Assembly (NCBI GenBank): GCA_025359105.1
Contig: JANYHK010000014.1
Location: 1 to 64,000 of the forward strand
Reading direction: 5' to 3'
Length of the DNA stretch: 64,000 bases
From: Myxococcales bacterium
GTDB lineage: Bacteria > Myxococcota_A > Polyangia > Polyangiales > Polyangiaceae
Shown: positions 58,137 through 64,000 of the stretch, piece after piece
How positions within the stretch are numbered: position 1 is the stretch's first letter
How the letters are laid out: each line of letters begins with the position of its first letter
Notes under the pieces: model-generated
Databases searched by the model: none
Seen by the model: only the letters and a program-made list of their open reading frames with translations
Told to the model about the DNA's origin: nothing
Translations under genes and position numbers: made by a program

Positions 58137-58149
58137 TGCGCCCTTCCGG

Positions 58150-58165
58150 AGCAACCCGTGTGCCA
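58150..58165 (-). promoter_or_regulatory. Near-perfect sigma54 promoter for czcCBA
   Basis: On the minus strand TGGCACACGGGTTGCT matches TGGCAC-N5-TTGC[AT] with exact GG/GC spacing. It ends 13 bp before the czcC ATG, with the Shine-Dalgarno GGAAGG in between. This is the same geometry as at 5485-5500. Transcription would begin about 3 nt from the ATG. Confidence 0.6.
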
Positions 58166-58211
58166 GACGGCGACTGTCGGCGATCGCGGACCTCAGCCCG
58201 CGTGCGACGTG

Positions 58212-58248
58212 GGATTCTGCGACCGGTGTCGCGAAACCCGGCGCAAGG
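58212..58248 (+). repeat. Shared intergenic element, copy A
   Basis: A 37-bp sequence starting GGATTCTGCGACC and ending TCGCGAAACCCGGCGCAAGG. It is repeated in the same orientation at 62730-62765 with two substitutions and one 1-bp gap. It contains the imperfect inverted repeat TGCGAC-CGGT-GTCGCG. It lies in the divergent region between czcCBA and the first receiver/kinase module. Confidence 0.8.
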
Positions 58249-58388
58249 GCACATGCCATGCCGTTCTGCGCGACAGCTCCCCATCGAGGCGTCATGTCGG
58301 CTCTTCACGCGGACGCGCCGACTCGTCCATCCGACTCCACTCGAGCGAGCCGGGGCTCGCGGCGCGATCGGCGTTGCCATGCAGGTCA

Positions 58389-58404
58389 TGGCACGCGCCG
58401 TGCT
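58389..58404 (+). promoter_or_regulatory. Sigma54-like promoter for micropeptide/response-regulator operon
   Basis: TGGCACGCGCCGTGCT has a perfect -24 box and a -12 box with one mismatch (GTGCT for TTGCT), and correct GG/GC spacing. It lies about 85 bp upstream of the 26-residue ORF. Together with 58150-58165 it would make the region a back-to-back pair of sigma54 promoters. Confidence 0.5.
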
Positions 58405-58486
58405 CTCTCGACCTGAAGGGAGGGCAGTCGCTCGTGAGGACATTTCCCGAACGAAGGTACGAGTAGCCAACCGAAAGGACGACGCC

Positions 58487-58567
58487 ATGCAGAAGCACAC
58501 CCGCAACATTGGATGGATCGCGCTGATTGTCATGACCACGTTGCTCGCGCTCGAGGCGCTGCCGTGA
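58487..58567 (+). CDS. 26-residue single-span membrane micropeptide
   Basis: A short ORF beginning MQKHTRNIGW with hydrophobic core IALIVMTTLLALEAL, i.e. a basic N-terminus and one membrane helix. AAGGAC precedes the ATG at a good distance. Its stop TGA overlaps the GTG start of the response regulator as GTGA, implying coupled translation. It could be a leader peptide that gates regulator translation or a small membrane partner of the adjacent histidine kinase. No family recognised. Confidence 0.5.
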   Translation: MQKHTRNIGWIALIVMTTLLALEALP

Positions 58568-59022
58568 GTGCGGTCCGGAGCCGGTGGCGCCGTCTCGACC
58601 CGGAGCAAGCCCCGAGAATCCTCCTGGCCGAGGACGACGACGAGATGCGGCGACTGCTCGAGGTCGAGCTCCGGGCGGACGGTCACGTGGTCTTCTCGGT
58701 GCGCGACGGGACCGAGATGCTGGAGGTCTTGAGCGACGCGAGCCGCCTTCCGTTCACCGCTCCCGATGTCATCGTCATGGACGTGCGCATGCCCGGCTAC
58801 TCGGGTCTCCACGTTCTCGCCGCCCTTCGCGCCGCGGAGTGGACGACGCCGGTGATCCTCATCACCGCGTTCGGGGAACCCCGTCTGCACGAGCAGGCGG
58901 CGAAGCTCGGAGCCTCCGTGGTCTTCAACAAGCCATTCGACGTGGATGATCTACGAACAGCGCTGCTCCACGTGATCGGGGACAAGGCGATGTCATCAGG
59001 GGAAACCAAGAGGATCGGGTAG
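58564..59022 (+). CDS. Single-domain response regulator (CheY-like receiver)
   Basis: 152 residues. After a basic leader (VSAVRSRWRRLDPEQAP) the receiver is ILLAEDDDEMRRLLE (acidic pocket EDD), phosphoacceptor Asp in VIVMDVRMPGYSG, Thr in ILITAFG and Lys in VVFNKPFDVDDLRTAL. There is no output domain, so it signals by protein contact or phosphotransfer. GTG 58564 is chosen for the GTGA overlap with the micropeptide and the GAGG upstream. The histidine kinase gene follows 25 bp later. Its tail resembles the second receiver at 62901 (KPLDLDDLRTAA). Confidence 0.85.
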   Translation: MSAVRSRWRRLDPEQAPRILLAEDDDEMRRLLEVELRADGHVVFSVRDGTEMLEVLSDASRLPFTAPDVIVMDVRMPGYSGLHVLAALRAAEWTTPVILITAFGEPRLHEQAAKLGASVVFNKPFDVDDLRTALLHVIGDKAMSSGETKRIG

Positions 59023-59047
59023 CGCCAAGATCGGGATGAGGAGCTGA

Positions 59048-60469
59048 ATGAGACTCGCTCGCAAGATCACGCTGCTGTTTCTCGTCCCGTTCGTCGCGCT
59101 GCTGCTAATTTTCGGAGTTCGCACCGCGCGGCGCGAGATCGGCATCTACGAAGCCCAGGTTTCGACCGATCTGGTGCTCACGGGCAGGGCCCTCCGTCCG
59201 GCCTTCGCGGAGATCTGGCGTCTTGAAGGCGAAGCACGAGCGCTCGAGGTCCTTGCCGCCGCGGATAAGGACGTTTCCGAGGTCGAGGTCCGATGGGTTC
59301 GGGGAGACTCGGGTGGTGGCGCGAGCGACGGCCCGATCGTCCAGATAAGGCCCGGCGGTGGCGGCGTGGGCCGGGCCGTGGTGCTCCTGCCGGTGATCGA
59401 GGAGAGGATTCCGCATGGCGCCATCGAGCTGTCCCGGAGCCTCGACAGAGAGGCGCTGCTCGTCCGGGACGTCGTTCGCGACAAGGCCCTAGGAACGGGG
59501 AGCGCGCTGCTCGGTGCCATCGCCATCGGCGGCATCATCGGGACGTGGTTCATCGGGAGGCCCGTTCGGTCGCTCGTCCTGCACGCGCGCCGGATCGGCA
59601 AAGGCGATTTTTCGCCCGTGCTACGGGACCACCGACACGACGAGCTCGGCGAGCTCGCCAGCGACATGAACGCCATGTGCGGTCAGCTGGCCGGTGCCCG
59701 CGAGACGATCAGGGACGAAACGGAGGCCCGCATCAGAGCGCTCGAGCAGCTCCGTCACGCGGACAGGCTCTCCACGGTCGGCAAGCTCGCGGCGGGTGTC
59801 GCGCACGAGCTGGGTACGCCGCTCAACGTGGTGTCCGGACGAGCCAAGATGATCACGTCGGGGAAGCTGCCGCCGGAGGCCGTCGCGGAGAACGCGACGA
59901 TCATCTTTGGGCAAGCCGCGCGAATGACGAAGATCATTCGCGGCCTGCTCGATTTCGCGCGGCAGGGCGCTGCGAACAAGGCGCGGACCGATCTGAGCGC
60001 GATCGCGACGAACACGCTGACGCTCCTTGCTCCACTGTCCAGGAAGCGCGGGGTCTCGATGACGATCGAGGGCGCAGCGACCCCAAAGCTCCTCGAGGTG
60101 GATGCGGGGCAGATCGAGCAAGTGCTGACGAACCTCATCGTCAACGCCGTCGATGCCACGCCCGACGGCGGCGCCGTGCTCCTGCGGCTCGCGGACGAGG
60201 AAGCGACTCCGCCTGCCGGAGACGACGCCAAGCCCGGCCTCTATCTCCGTCTCGACGTTGAGGACCAGGGAACGGGCATCCCGAAGGACGATCTGGCGCG
60301 CGTGTTCGAGCCGTTCTTCACGACAAAAGACGTCGGGGCGGGGACCGGGCTGGGGCTCTCGGTGGCGCACGGGATCGTCCACGATCATGGCGGATGGATC
60401 GCCGTCGAGAGTGAGGAGCGACGCGGAAGCCGCTTCTCCGTCTACCTACCCTTGAGCACGCCGTCGTGA
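59048..60469 (+). CDS. Membrane histidine kinase with HAMP domain
   Basis: 473 residues. TM1 is ITLLFLVPFVALLLIF, then a periplasmic sensor (about 25-150) and TM2 LLGAIAIGGIIGTWFI. HAMP follows: GRPVRSLVLHARRIGKGDF. HisKA has GVAHELGTPLNVVSGRAKM, and HATPase has LIVNAVDATPDGG, EDQGTGIPKDDLARVFEPFF and GTGLGLSVAHGIVHDHGG. The HELGTPLN box is NtrB-like. GAGGAG precedes ATG 59048. It is co-transcribed with the receiver upstream and probably TerC downstream. HAMP/TM2 layout is very like the partial kinase at 63417, suggesting duplication. Confidence 0.92.
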   Translation: MRLARKITLLFLVPFVALLLIFGVRTARREIGIYEAQVSTDLVLTGRALRPAFAEIWRLEGEARALEVLAAADKDVSEVEVRWVRGDSGGGASDGPIVQIRPGGGGVGRAVVLLPVIEERIPHGAIELSRSLDREALLVRDVVRDKALGTGSALLGAIAIGGIIGTWFIGRPVRSLVLHARRIGKGDFSPVLRDHRHDELGELASDMNAMCGQLAGARETIRDETEARIRALEQLRHADRLSTVGKLAAGVAHELGTPLNVVSGRAKMITSGKLPPEAVAENATIIFGQAARMTKIIRGLLDFARQGAANKARTDLSAIATNTLTLLAPLSRKRGVSMTIEGAATPKLLEVDAGQIEQVLTNLIVNAVDATPDGGAVLLRLADEEATPPAGDDAKPGLYLRLDVEDQGTGIPKDDLARVFEPFFTTKDVGAGTGLGLSVAHGIVHDHGGWIAVESEERRGSRFSVYLPLSTPS

Positions 60470-60533
60470 CCTCACGTGCCCTCGTCGTCGACGGCGAACA
60501 GCCGCCGGCTGGCTCCCCAGAGAGCCACGACGG

Positions 60534-61301
60534 ATGACGACACTCGATCTGCTCAGCCAGCCCGATACCTACGTGAGCCTGCTCACCCTCACGGCGATGG
60601 AAATCGTGCTCGGCATCGACAACATCGTCTTCATCTCGATCCTCACGGGCAAGTTGCCTCCCGCGAAGCAGCCGATGGCTCGCGGGCTGGGACTGGGGTT
60701 GGCCCTCGTTCTTCGCCTCCTCTTGCTGCTCGCGATCTCCTGGGTCATGGGCCTGAACGCGCCGCTCTTCGCCGTGCTGGGAAAGGGATTCTCGGGCCGC
60801 GATCTCATCCTGCTCGGCGGCGGTCTCTTCCTCCTCGCAAAGGCGACCCACGAAATCCACTCCAAGCTCGAGGTGGCCGAGGACGATCGCCGTTCCAGCG
60901 GCGCGGGCTTCGGGCTCATCCTGCTGCAGATCCTCGTGCTCGACGTGGTGTTTTCGCTCGACTCCGTCATCACCGCGGTCGGGATGGCCGAGCACGTCTC
61001 CGTGATGATGACCGCCATGGTGGTCGCGGTGGGGGTCATGCTCGCCTTCGCGGGGCGCATCGGAGACTTCGTCAACCGTCACCCGAGCATGAAGATTCTC
61101 GCCCTGAGCTTCCTGCTGCTCATCGGTGTCATGCTCCTGGCCGAAGGAATGGGGCAACACATCGGCAAGGGCTACATCTACTTCGCGATGGCCTTCTCGT
61201 TCGGCGTCGAGCTCCTCAACATGCGCGCACGAAAGAGGCGCGCCCCCGTTCGCGGCTCGTGCTCTCGATGCCCAGCCACCGAAGGAGGGGGCCCATCGTG
61301 A
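60534..61301 (+). CDS. TerC-family integral membrane protein
   Basis: 255 residues and seven or more helices. Family motifs are EIVLGIDNIVFISILTGKLP, LFLLAKATHEIHSKLE and VFSLDSVITAVGMAEH, with the two membrane-embedded Asp residues of the TerC/Alx group that exports Mn2+ or other metals and is linked to tellurite resistance. The final 20 residues (RAPVRGSCSRCPATEGGGPS) extend past the usual end and overlap the antiporter gene on the opposite strand by 86 bp. It lies 64 bp after the kinase and fits a metal/ion-homeostasis operon. Confidence 0.9.
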   Translation: MTTLDLLSQPDTYVSLLTLTAMEIVLGIDNIVFISILTGKLPPAKQPMARGLGLGLALVLRLLLLLAISWVMGLNAPLFAVLGKGFSGRDLILLGGGLFLLAKATHEIHSKLEVAEDDRRSSGAGFGLILLQILVLDVVFSLDSVITAVGMAEHVSVMMTAMVVAVGVMLAFAGRIGDFVNRHPSMKILALSFLLLIGVMLLAEGMGQHIGKGYIYFAMAFSFGVELLNMRARKRRAPVRGSCSRCPATEGGGPS

Positions 61302-62454
61302 GGCCCTGAAGCAGGAGCGAGACGAGCACGACGCCGAAGGTCAAGGTCTCTAGCGTCTGCCGGTGAGGGAAGTCGTCGGGCAAGGCGAGGGCGAGGACCA
61401 TCGAGAGCGCCCCGCGGAGCCCCGCCCACGTCATCACGATCCCCCACCTCCACGGCAGGCGCTCCTTCGACCTCGACAAGATGCCACTCGTCAGGGAGAC
61501 GACCGCGGCCCGAGCGACCATGACGCAGAGGTACGCCACGAGGATCGCTTTCCACGACGCGACCAGCGCGGCGAGCTGCACCTGAAAGCCGAGCAGGAGA
61601 AAGACCACGGAGTTCAACGCAAAGGCGACGTACTCCCAGAACGACTCGACGCTGACCCAGGTGGACGGGCTCATCCCGTTGCGTCGACCGTAGTTGCCAA
61701 GGACCATGCCCGCGATGACCGTCCCGATGACGCCCGAGAAGTGCAGGCGCTCTGCCACGGCAAACGAGCCGTAGGCCGCGACGGTCGTGAGCGTGATGGC
61801 GATCATCGGATCGTCGACGAACCGGAGCGCCGTCGACACGACGATCGCTGCTGCGGCGCCGATGAGCACGCCCATTCCCACCACGGTCACGAGCTCCACG
61901 GCGGCGCCCGCCGCCGACCACGGGTGCCCATCGAGGACCGTGAGGACCATCGAGACGGCCACCACCGCGGTTCCGTCATTGAAGAGGCCCTCGCCCTCGA
62001 CGAGCGTGGCCAGGCGCTTCGGTACGCCGAGGCTCTTGAACATCGCGACGACCGCGATCGGATCGGTGGCCGCGATGAGCGCCGCGAAGACGAACGCGTG
62101 CCCAAGGGTGAAGTCCGCTGCGAGCGAGAACACGGACATTCCCGTCGCCAGCGCGGTGGCAGTGAGCGCCGTTGCCACCACGACGCCGGGCACGGCGAGC
62201 GAGAGGATGGCGATCTTGTTCTGACGAAAGCTGTCAAAGTCGAGATGAAAGGCGGCTTCGAAGAGCAACCCTGGAAGAAAGATGCCGTAGAGGAGCTCCT
62301 TGGTCAGGTGAGGGGGCTCGAGCGCGGTCACCGAGCCGAGGATCACTCCCGTCACGACGAGCGCCACGGTGTACGGCGCGTTGATGCGCCGGGCGACGAC
62401 CGCCACCGTCGCCGCGATCGTGAACAGAAGGACGAGGAGAATCTCGAGCGTCAT
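61216..62454 (-). CDS. CPA1-family Na+/H+ (or K+/H+) antiporter
   Basis: 412 residues and about twelve helices. Hallmarks are FLPGLLFEAAFHLDFDSF, AALIAATDPIAVVAMFKSLG (the DP ion-binding pair), EGEGLFNDGTAVV, GMVLGNYGRR, and VVFLLLGFQV with a conserved MTWAGLRGALSMVLAL. It exchanges cytoplasmic Na+ or K+ for protons. ATG 62454 has GGGAGG just upstream; longer in-frame sequence is Arg-rich filler. Its last 86 bases overlap terC tail-to-tail. It is divergent from the second receiver/kinase module across a 446-bp regulatory region. Confidence 0.92.
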   Translation of the reverse strand: MTLEILLVLLFTIAATVAVVARRINAPYTVALVVTGVILGSVTALEPPHLTKELLYGIFLPGLLFEAAFHLDFDSFRQNKIAILSLAVPGVVVATALTATALATGMSVFSLAADFTLGHAFVFAALIAATDPIAVVAMFKSLGVPKRLATLVEGEGLFNDGTAVVAVSMVLTVLDGHPWSAAGAAVELVTVVGMGVLIGAAAAIVVSTALRFVDDPMIAITLTTVAAYGSFAVAERLHFSGVIGTVIAGMVLGNYGRRNGMSPSTWVSVESFWEYVAFALNSVVFLLLGFQVQLAALVASWKAILVAYLCVMVARAAVVSLTSGILSRSKERLPWRWGIVMTWAGLRGALSMVLALALPDDFPHRQTLETLTFGVVLVSLLLQGLTMGPLLRWLGIESTSRERGRASFVRAC

Positions 62455-62729
62455 GGGGCCTCCCGAGACCGCCCAGGGCTCGTGTGGGTGTCGACGACGA
62501 GCAGACGGAACGTGCCTCCAAGATTCGAGGAGGCTTCGATGCCTCCGGTGGATACCGGTTCGCCAGCAGACAACGTGCCAGCCGCGAGCCGCGCGACCGC
62601 TCGCCGCGCGCAGCTCGGACGAGGTCTCGTGGTCCTTGGACCGTCGGATCGATCTCGCGTTGGTGAAGTGAGTGGGGCCCATGCGCCGTGGCCCGAGACG
62701 GCCGTGCCGTACTCGCTCCGTCACGCGTC

Positions 62730-62765
62730 GGATTCTGCGACGGCGTCGCGAAACCCGACGCAAGG
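62730..62765 (+). repeat. Shared intergenic element, copy B
   Basis: A 36-bp sequence starting GGATTCTGCGACGG and ending TCGCGAAACCCGACGCAAGG. It matches copy A at 34 of 37 aligned positions. The imperfect inverted repeat becomes TGCGAC-GGC-GTCGCG. It is 136 bp upstream of the receiver-like gene at 62901. Confidence 0.8.
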
Positions 62766-62824
62766 AGACGGCCTTGTTCACGGATTCTCGGCGATTTTTC
62801 GGCGTTTGCCGGGTCCGGCCGGGA

Positions 62825-62840
62825 TGGTCCCGTGCTTGCA
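62825..62840 (+). promoter_or_regulatory. Possible sigma54 promoter
   Basis: TGGTCCCGTGCTTGCA keeps the TGG and a perfect TTGCA with the invariant GG/GC spacing, but the rest of the -24 box (TCCC for CACG) is poor. It is 60 bp before the ATG at 62901. Supported mainly by the matching layout in the paralogous region. Confidence 0.4.
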
Positions 62841-62900
62841 GCAGTCTCGAGAACGCCGGCCGCTCGGCCGTGCGACACGTGAAAGAAAGGTGGAGCCCCC

Positions 62901-63371
62901 ATGGGAAGTGCGTTCTCGCTCAAGTTCGGCCCCGCAACGGCCGGCCTTCGGATCCTCGTCGCCAGTCCTCGGCACGACGAAGCCGCGGAGCTCGCCCGCG
63001 GGCTCATGGCCGACGGCCACAACGTGCTCGCCGTGACCGAGCCGACGGAGCTCGTCTTCATGATGGAGGTGGTCGACATGCGCTTGGGTCCCATGCCGGA
63101 TCTCATCGTCCTCGACGCGGCCATGAAAACGGCAATCGACGGGCGCCTCGCGCGCGCTCCGATGTTCGTCGTGCTCGACGTCGAATCGACGGAGCTCGCG
63201 CAGCAGGCGACCCTGCTGGATGTCCTCGACCTCAGGAATGCCACCGTCTTCCGGAAGCCGCTCGACCTCGACGACCTGCGGACCGCCGCAATGAACCTCG
63301 ACGCGTGGCGGACCGCGCGCACGCGCGTACGGCGCTTCGCGCCGCTGGCCGAACCACGTGGTGCCCGATAG
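62901..63371 (+). CDS. Receiver-like protein with degenerate acidic pocket
   Basis: 156 residues resembling a CheY fold. Strand 1 is LRILVASPRHDEAAEL, where the usual acidic pair is replaced (Ser-Pro). The phosphoacceptor-like Asp is kept in LIVLDAAMKTAIDG, and the Lys in FRKPLDLDDLRTAAMNL. The sequence between is shorter and lacks a clear Thr/Ser switch. Mg2+ binding and phosphorylation are therefore doubtful. It looks like a diverged paralogue of the regulator at 58564 and likewise precedes a HAMP histidine kinase. ATG 62901, with AAAGGTGGAG upstream. Confidence 0.75.
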   Translation: MGSAFSLKFGPATAGLRILVASPRHDEAAELARGLMADGHNVLAVTEPTELVFMMEVVDMRLGPMPDLIVLDAAMKTAIDGRLARAPMFVVLDVESTELAQQATLLDVLDLRNATVFRKPLDLDDLRTAAMNLDAWRTARTRVRRFAPLAEPRGAR

Positions 63372-63381
63372 AGTTCGCCCC

Positions 63382-63420
63382 ATGGCGCCCCTCCGCCCCG
63401 CCGGAGCCGGTATTACGTGA
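63382..63420 (+). CDS. Possible 12-residue upstream ORF
   Basis: ATG 63382 opens MAPLRPAGAGIT and stops at TGA 63418-63420, overlapping the kinase GTG as GTGA. It lies in the position equivalent to the micropeptide of the first module but has no hydrophobic character. The kinase has its own GGAG (63403-63406), so this may be chance. Confidence 0.2.
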   Translation: MAPLRPAGAGIT

Positions 63421-64000
63421 AGGTCATCGGAAAGTTCGCTGCGGCGTTCTTCGTCGTGAGCTGCCTCGGGTTGCTCCTCCTCGGGTACGTGAACGCGCGC
63501 GACGAGGCCGCGCAGCTCGCGGAGACCACGCGTGACGATCTCCGCGCACTGGGGGCAGGCCTGCGGGCAGGCGTGGAGACGACGTGGCTCGCGCACGGCG
63601 AGGACGAGGCGCTCAAGATCGTCCATGCGGCGCAGGCGGAGCATGCCGACGTCGACGTCGTCTGGATGGCCGGGCCCCCGGCCGCACCGCAGAGCGCCGA
63701 GGGCATGGTGACGATCGCCGTCCCCGTGCGCGTCGGCGGGGACGCCGCCGGGTCCATCCGGCTGCGCCGCGCCGTCCTGGACGAACGCGCCGCCTTCCGC
63801 CGGGCGCTCGGCGCGGAGCTGCGCTTGGCCGCGGCGCTCGCGGTGGTCGCGGGCATCCTCGCGGTGGCGCTCGGCGGCGCGCTCATCGGGAGGCCGCTGC
63901 AGCGCGTGGTCGACCAGGCGCGCCGCATCGGGGCGGGCGACTTCACCCGACGCCTCGAAGCGTCGCGGCGTGACGAGATCGGCGACCTGAAGCGCGAGCT
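63417..64000 (+). CDS. Membrane histidine kinase with HAMP domain (3' end outside window)
   Basis: The 194 complete codons visible at the window end encode the sensor half of a histidine kinase. TM1 is FAAAFFVVSCLGLLLLGYV, then an extracytoplasmic sensor (about 25-130, rich in Ala/Glu/Asp), TM2 LAAALAVVAGILAVALGGAL and HAMP GRPLQRVVDQARRIGAGDF followed by SRRDEIGDLKREL. The TM2-HAMP block closely parallels the kinase at 59048. GTG 63417 is chosen because it has GGAG 10 nt upstream. The catalytic domains must lie beyond 64000. It pairs with the receiver-like gene 46 bp upstream. Confidence 0.8.
   Translation, partial: MKVIGKFAAAFFVVSCLGLLLLGYVNARDEAAQLAETTRDDLRALGAGLRAGVETTWLAHGEDEALKIVHAAQAEHADVDVVWMAGPPAAPQSAEGMVTIAVPVRVGGDAAGSIRLRRAVLDERAAFRRALGAELRLAAALAVVAGILAVALGGALIGRPLQRVVDQARRIGAGDFTRRLEASRRDEIGDLKRE

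Larger units (their letters stand above)
58137..58486. other. Divergent regulatory region between czcCBA and micropeptide/response-regulator operon
   Basis: 350 bp without a convincing gene. It holds a leftward sigma54-like promoter (58150-58165), the shared 37-bp element (58212-58248) and a rightward sigma54-like promoter (58389-58404). The rest is GC-rich; frames crossing it are short or low in coding character. An AAGGAC Shine-Dalgarno sequence at 58475-58480 serves the micropeptide. Confidence 0.7.
62455..62900. other. Divergent regulatory region between antiporter and second receiver/kinase module
   Basis: 446 bp with no convincing gene. The left 270 bp show nothing I can name. The right part holds the shared element copy B (62730-62765), an AT-richer stretch around TCGGCGATTTTTCGGCG (62788-62804), a sigma54-like promoter (62825-62840) and the Shine-Dalgarno region GAAAGGTGG (62886-62894). 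Confidence 0.65.

Overview
The window looks like chromosomal DNA of a myxobacterium-like Deltaproteobacterium (Myxococcota, most likely Polyangia). This is an inference. It rests on visibly very high G+C with strong third-position GC, frequent GTG starts, three Ser/Thr kinases plus a PP2C phosphatase, an FHA-GAF-sigma54 activator, several orphan or hybrid histidine kinases, and many lipoproteins. No rRNA, tRNA, CRISPR array, integrase or insertion sequence was seen. Genes are tightly packed, and many neighbours overlap by exactly 4 bp (GTGA or ATGA).

Layout. 1-6.2 kb: the end of a UvrD/Rep-type helicase; a coupled alpha/beta hydrolase and Cys/Met-metabolism PLP enzyme; a three-gene operon of an exported Cys-rich micropeptide, an atypical ECF-like sigma factor and a membrane protein; and a lipoprotein tyrosine phosphatase behind a sigma54-type promoter. 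6.2-12.8 kb: a leftward operon of zinc-ribbon/PP2C phosphatase, ureohydrolase, DUF885 metallopeptidase-like lipoprotein and prolyl-tRNA synthetase. 12.8-22.5 kb: a zinc-finger membrane protein, birA-nadC, a GAF-PAS hybrid histidine kinase, a Ser/Thr kinase/CAAX protease/HAD operon, and a small histidine kinase. 22.5-37.9 kb: a double-length UvrA, SUFU-domain protein, aldehyde dehydrogenase, di-haem cytochrome, methyltransferase-like lipoprotein, signal peptidase I operon, gpsA and two small membrane proteins. 37.9-52.5 kb: a Pro/Gln-repeat membrane protein with a sigma54-type promoter, the FHA-sigma54 activator, a degenerate kinase, MutS2, a haem-motif lipoprotein, a ThDP enzyme, a third kinase, an SDR, a SOUL protein, a DUF4190/thioredoxin protein and a small secreted protein.

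52.6-64.0 kb is the most striking part, an apparent ion-homeostasis and signalling island. A leftward CzcCBA-type RND efflux operon faces a rightward set: 26-residue membrane peptide, single-domain response regulator, histidine kinase, TerC. A leftward Na+/H+ antiporter then faces a second receiver/histidine-kinase pair that looks paralogous to the first. Both divergent intergenic regions carry the same ~37-bp element in the same orientation and sigma54-like -24/-12 sequences. I infer a duplicated two-component module controlling, or co-controlled with, membrane ion transport.

Gene starts were chosen from overlaps, Shine-Dalgarno sequences and signal peptides, and several are alternatives to longer open frames. 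All family assignments come from motif recognition by eye; no database search was run.
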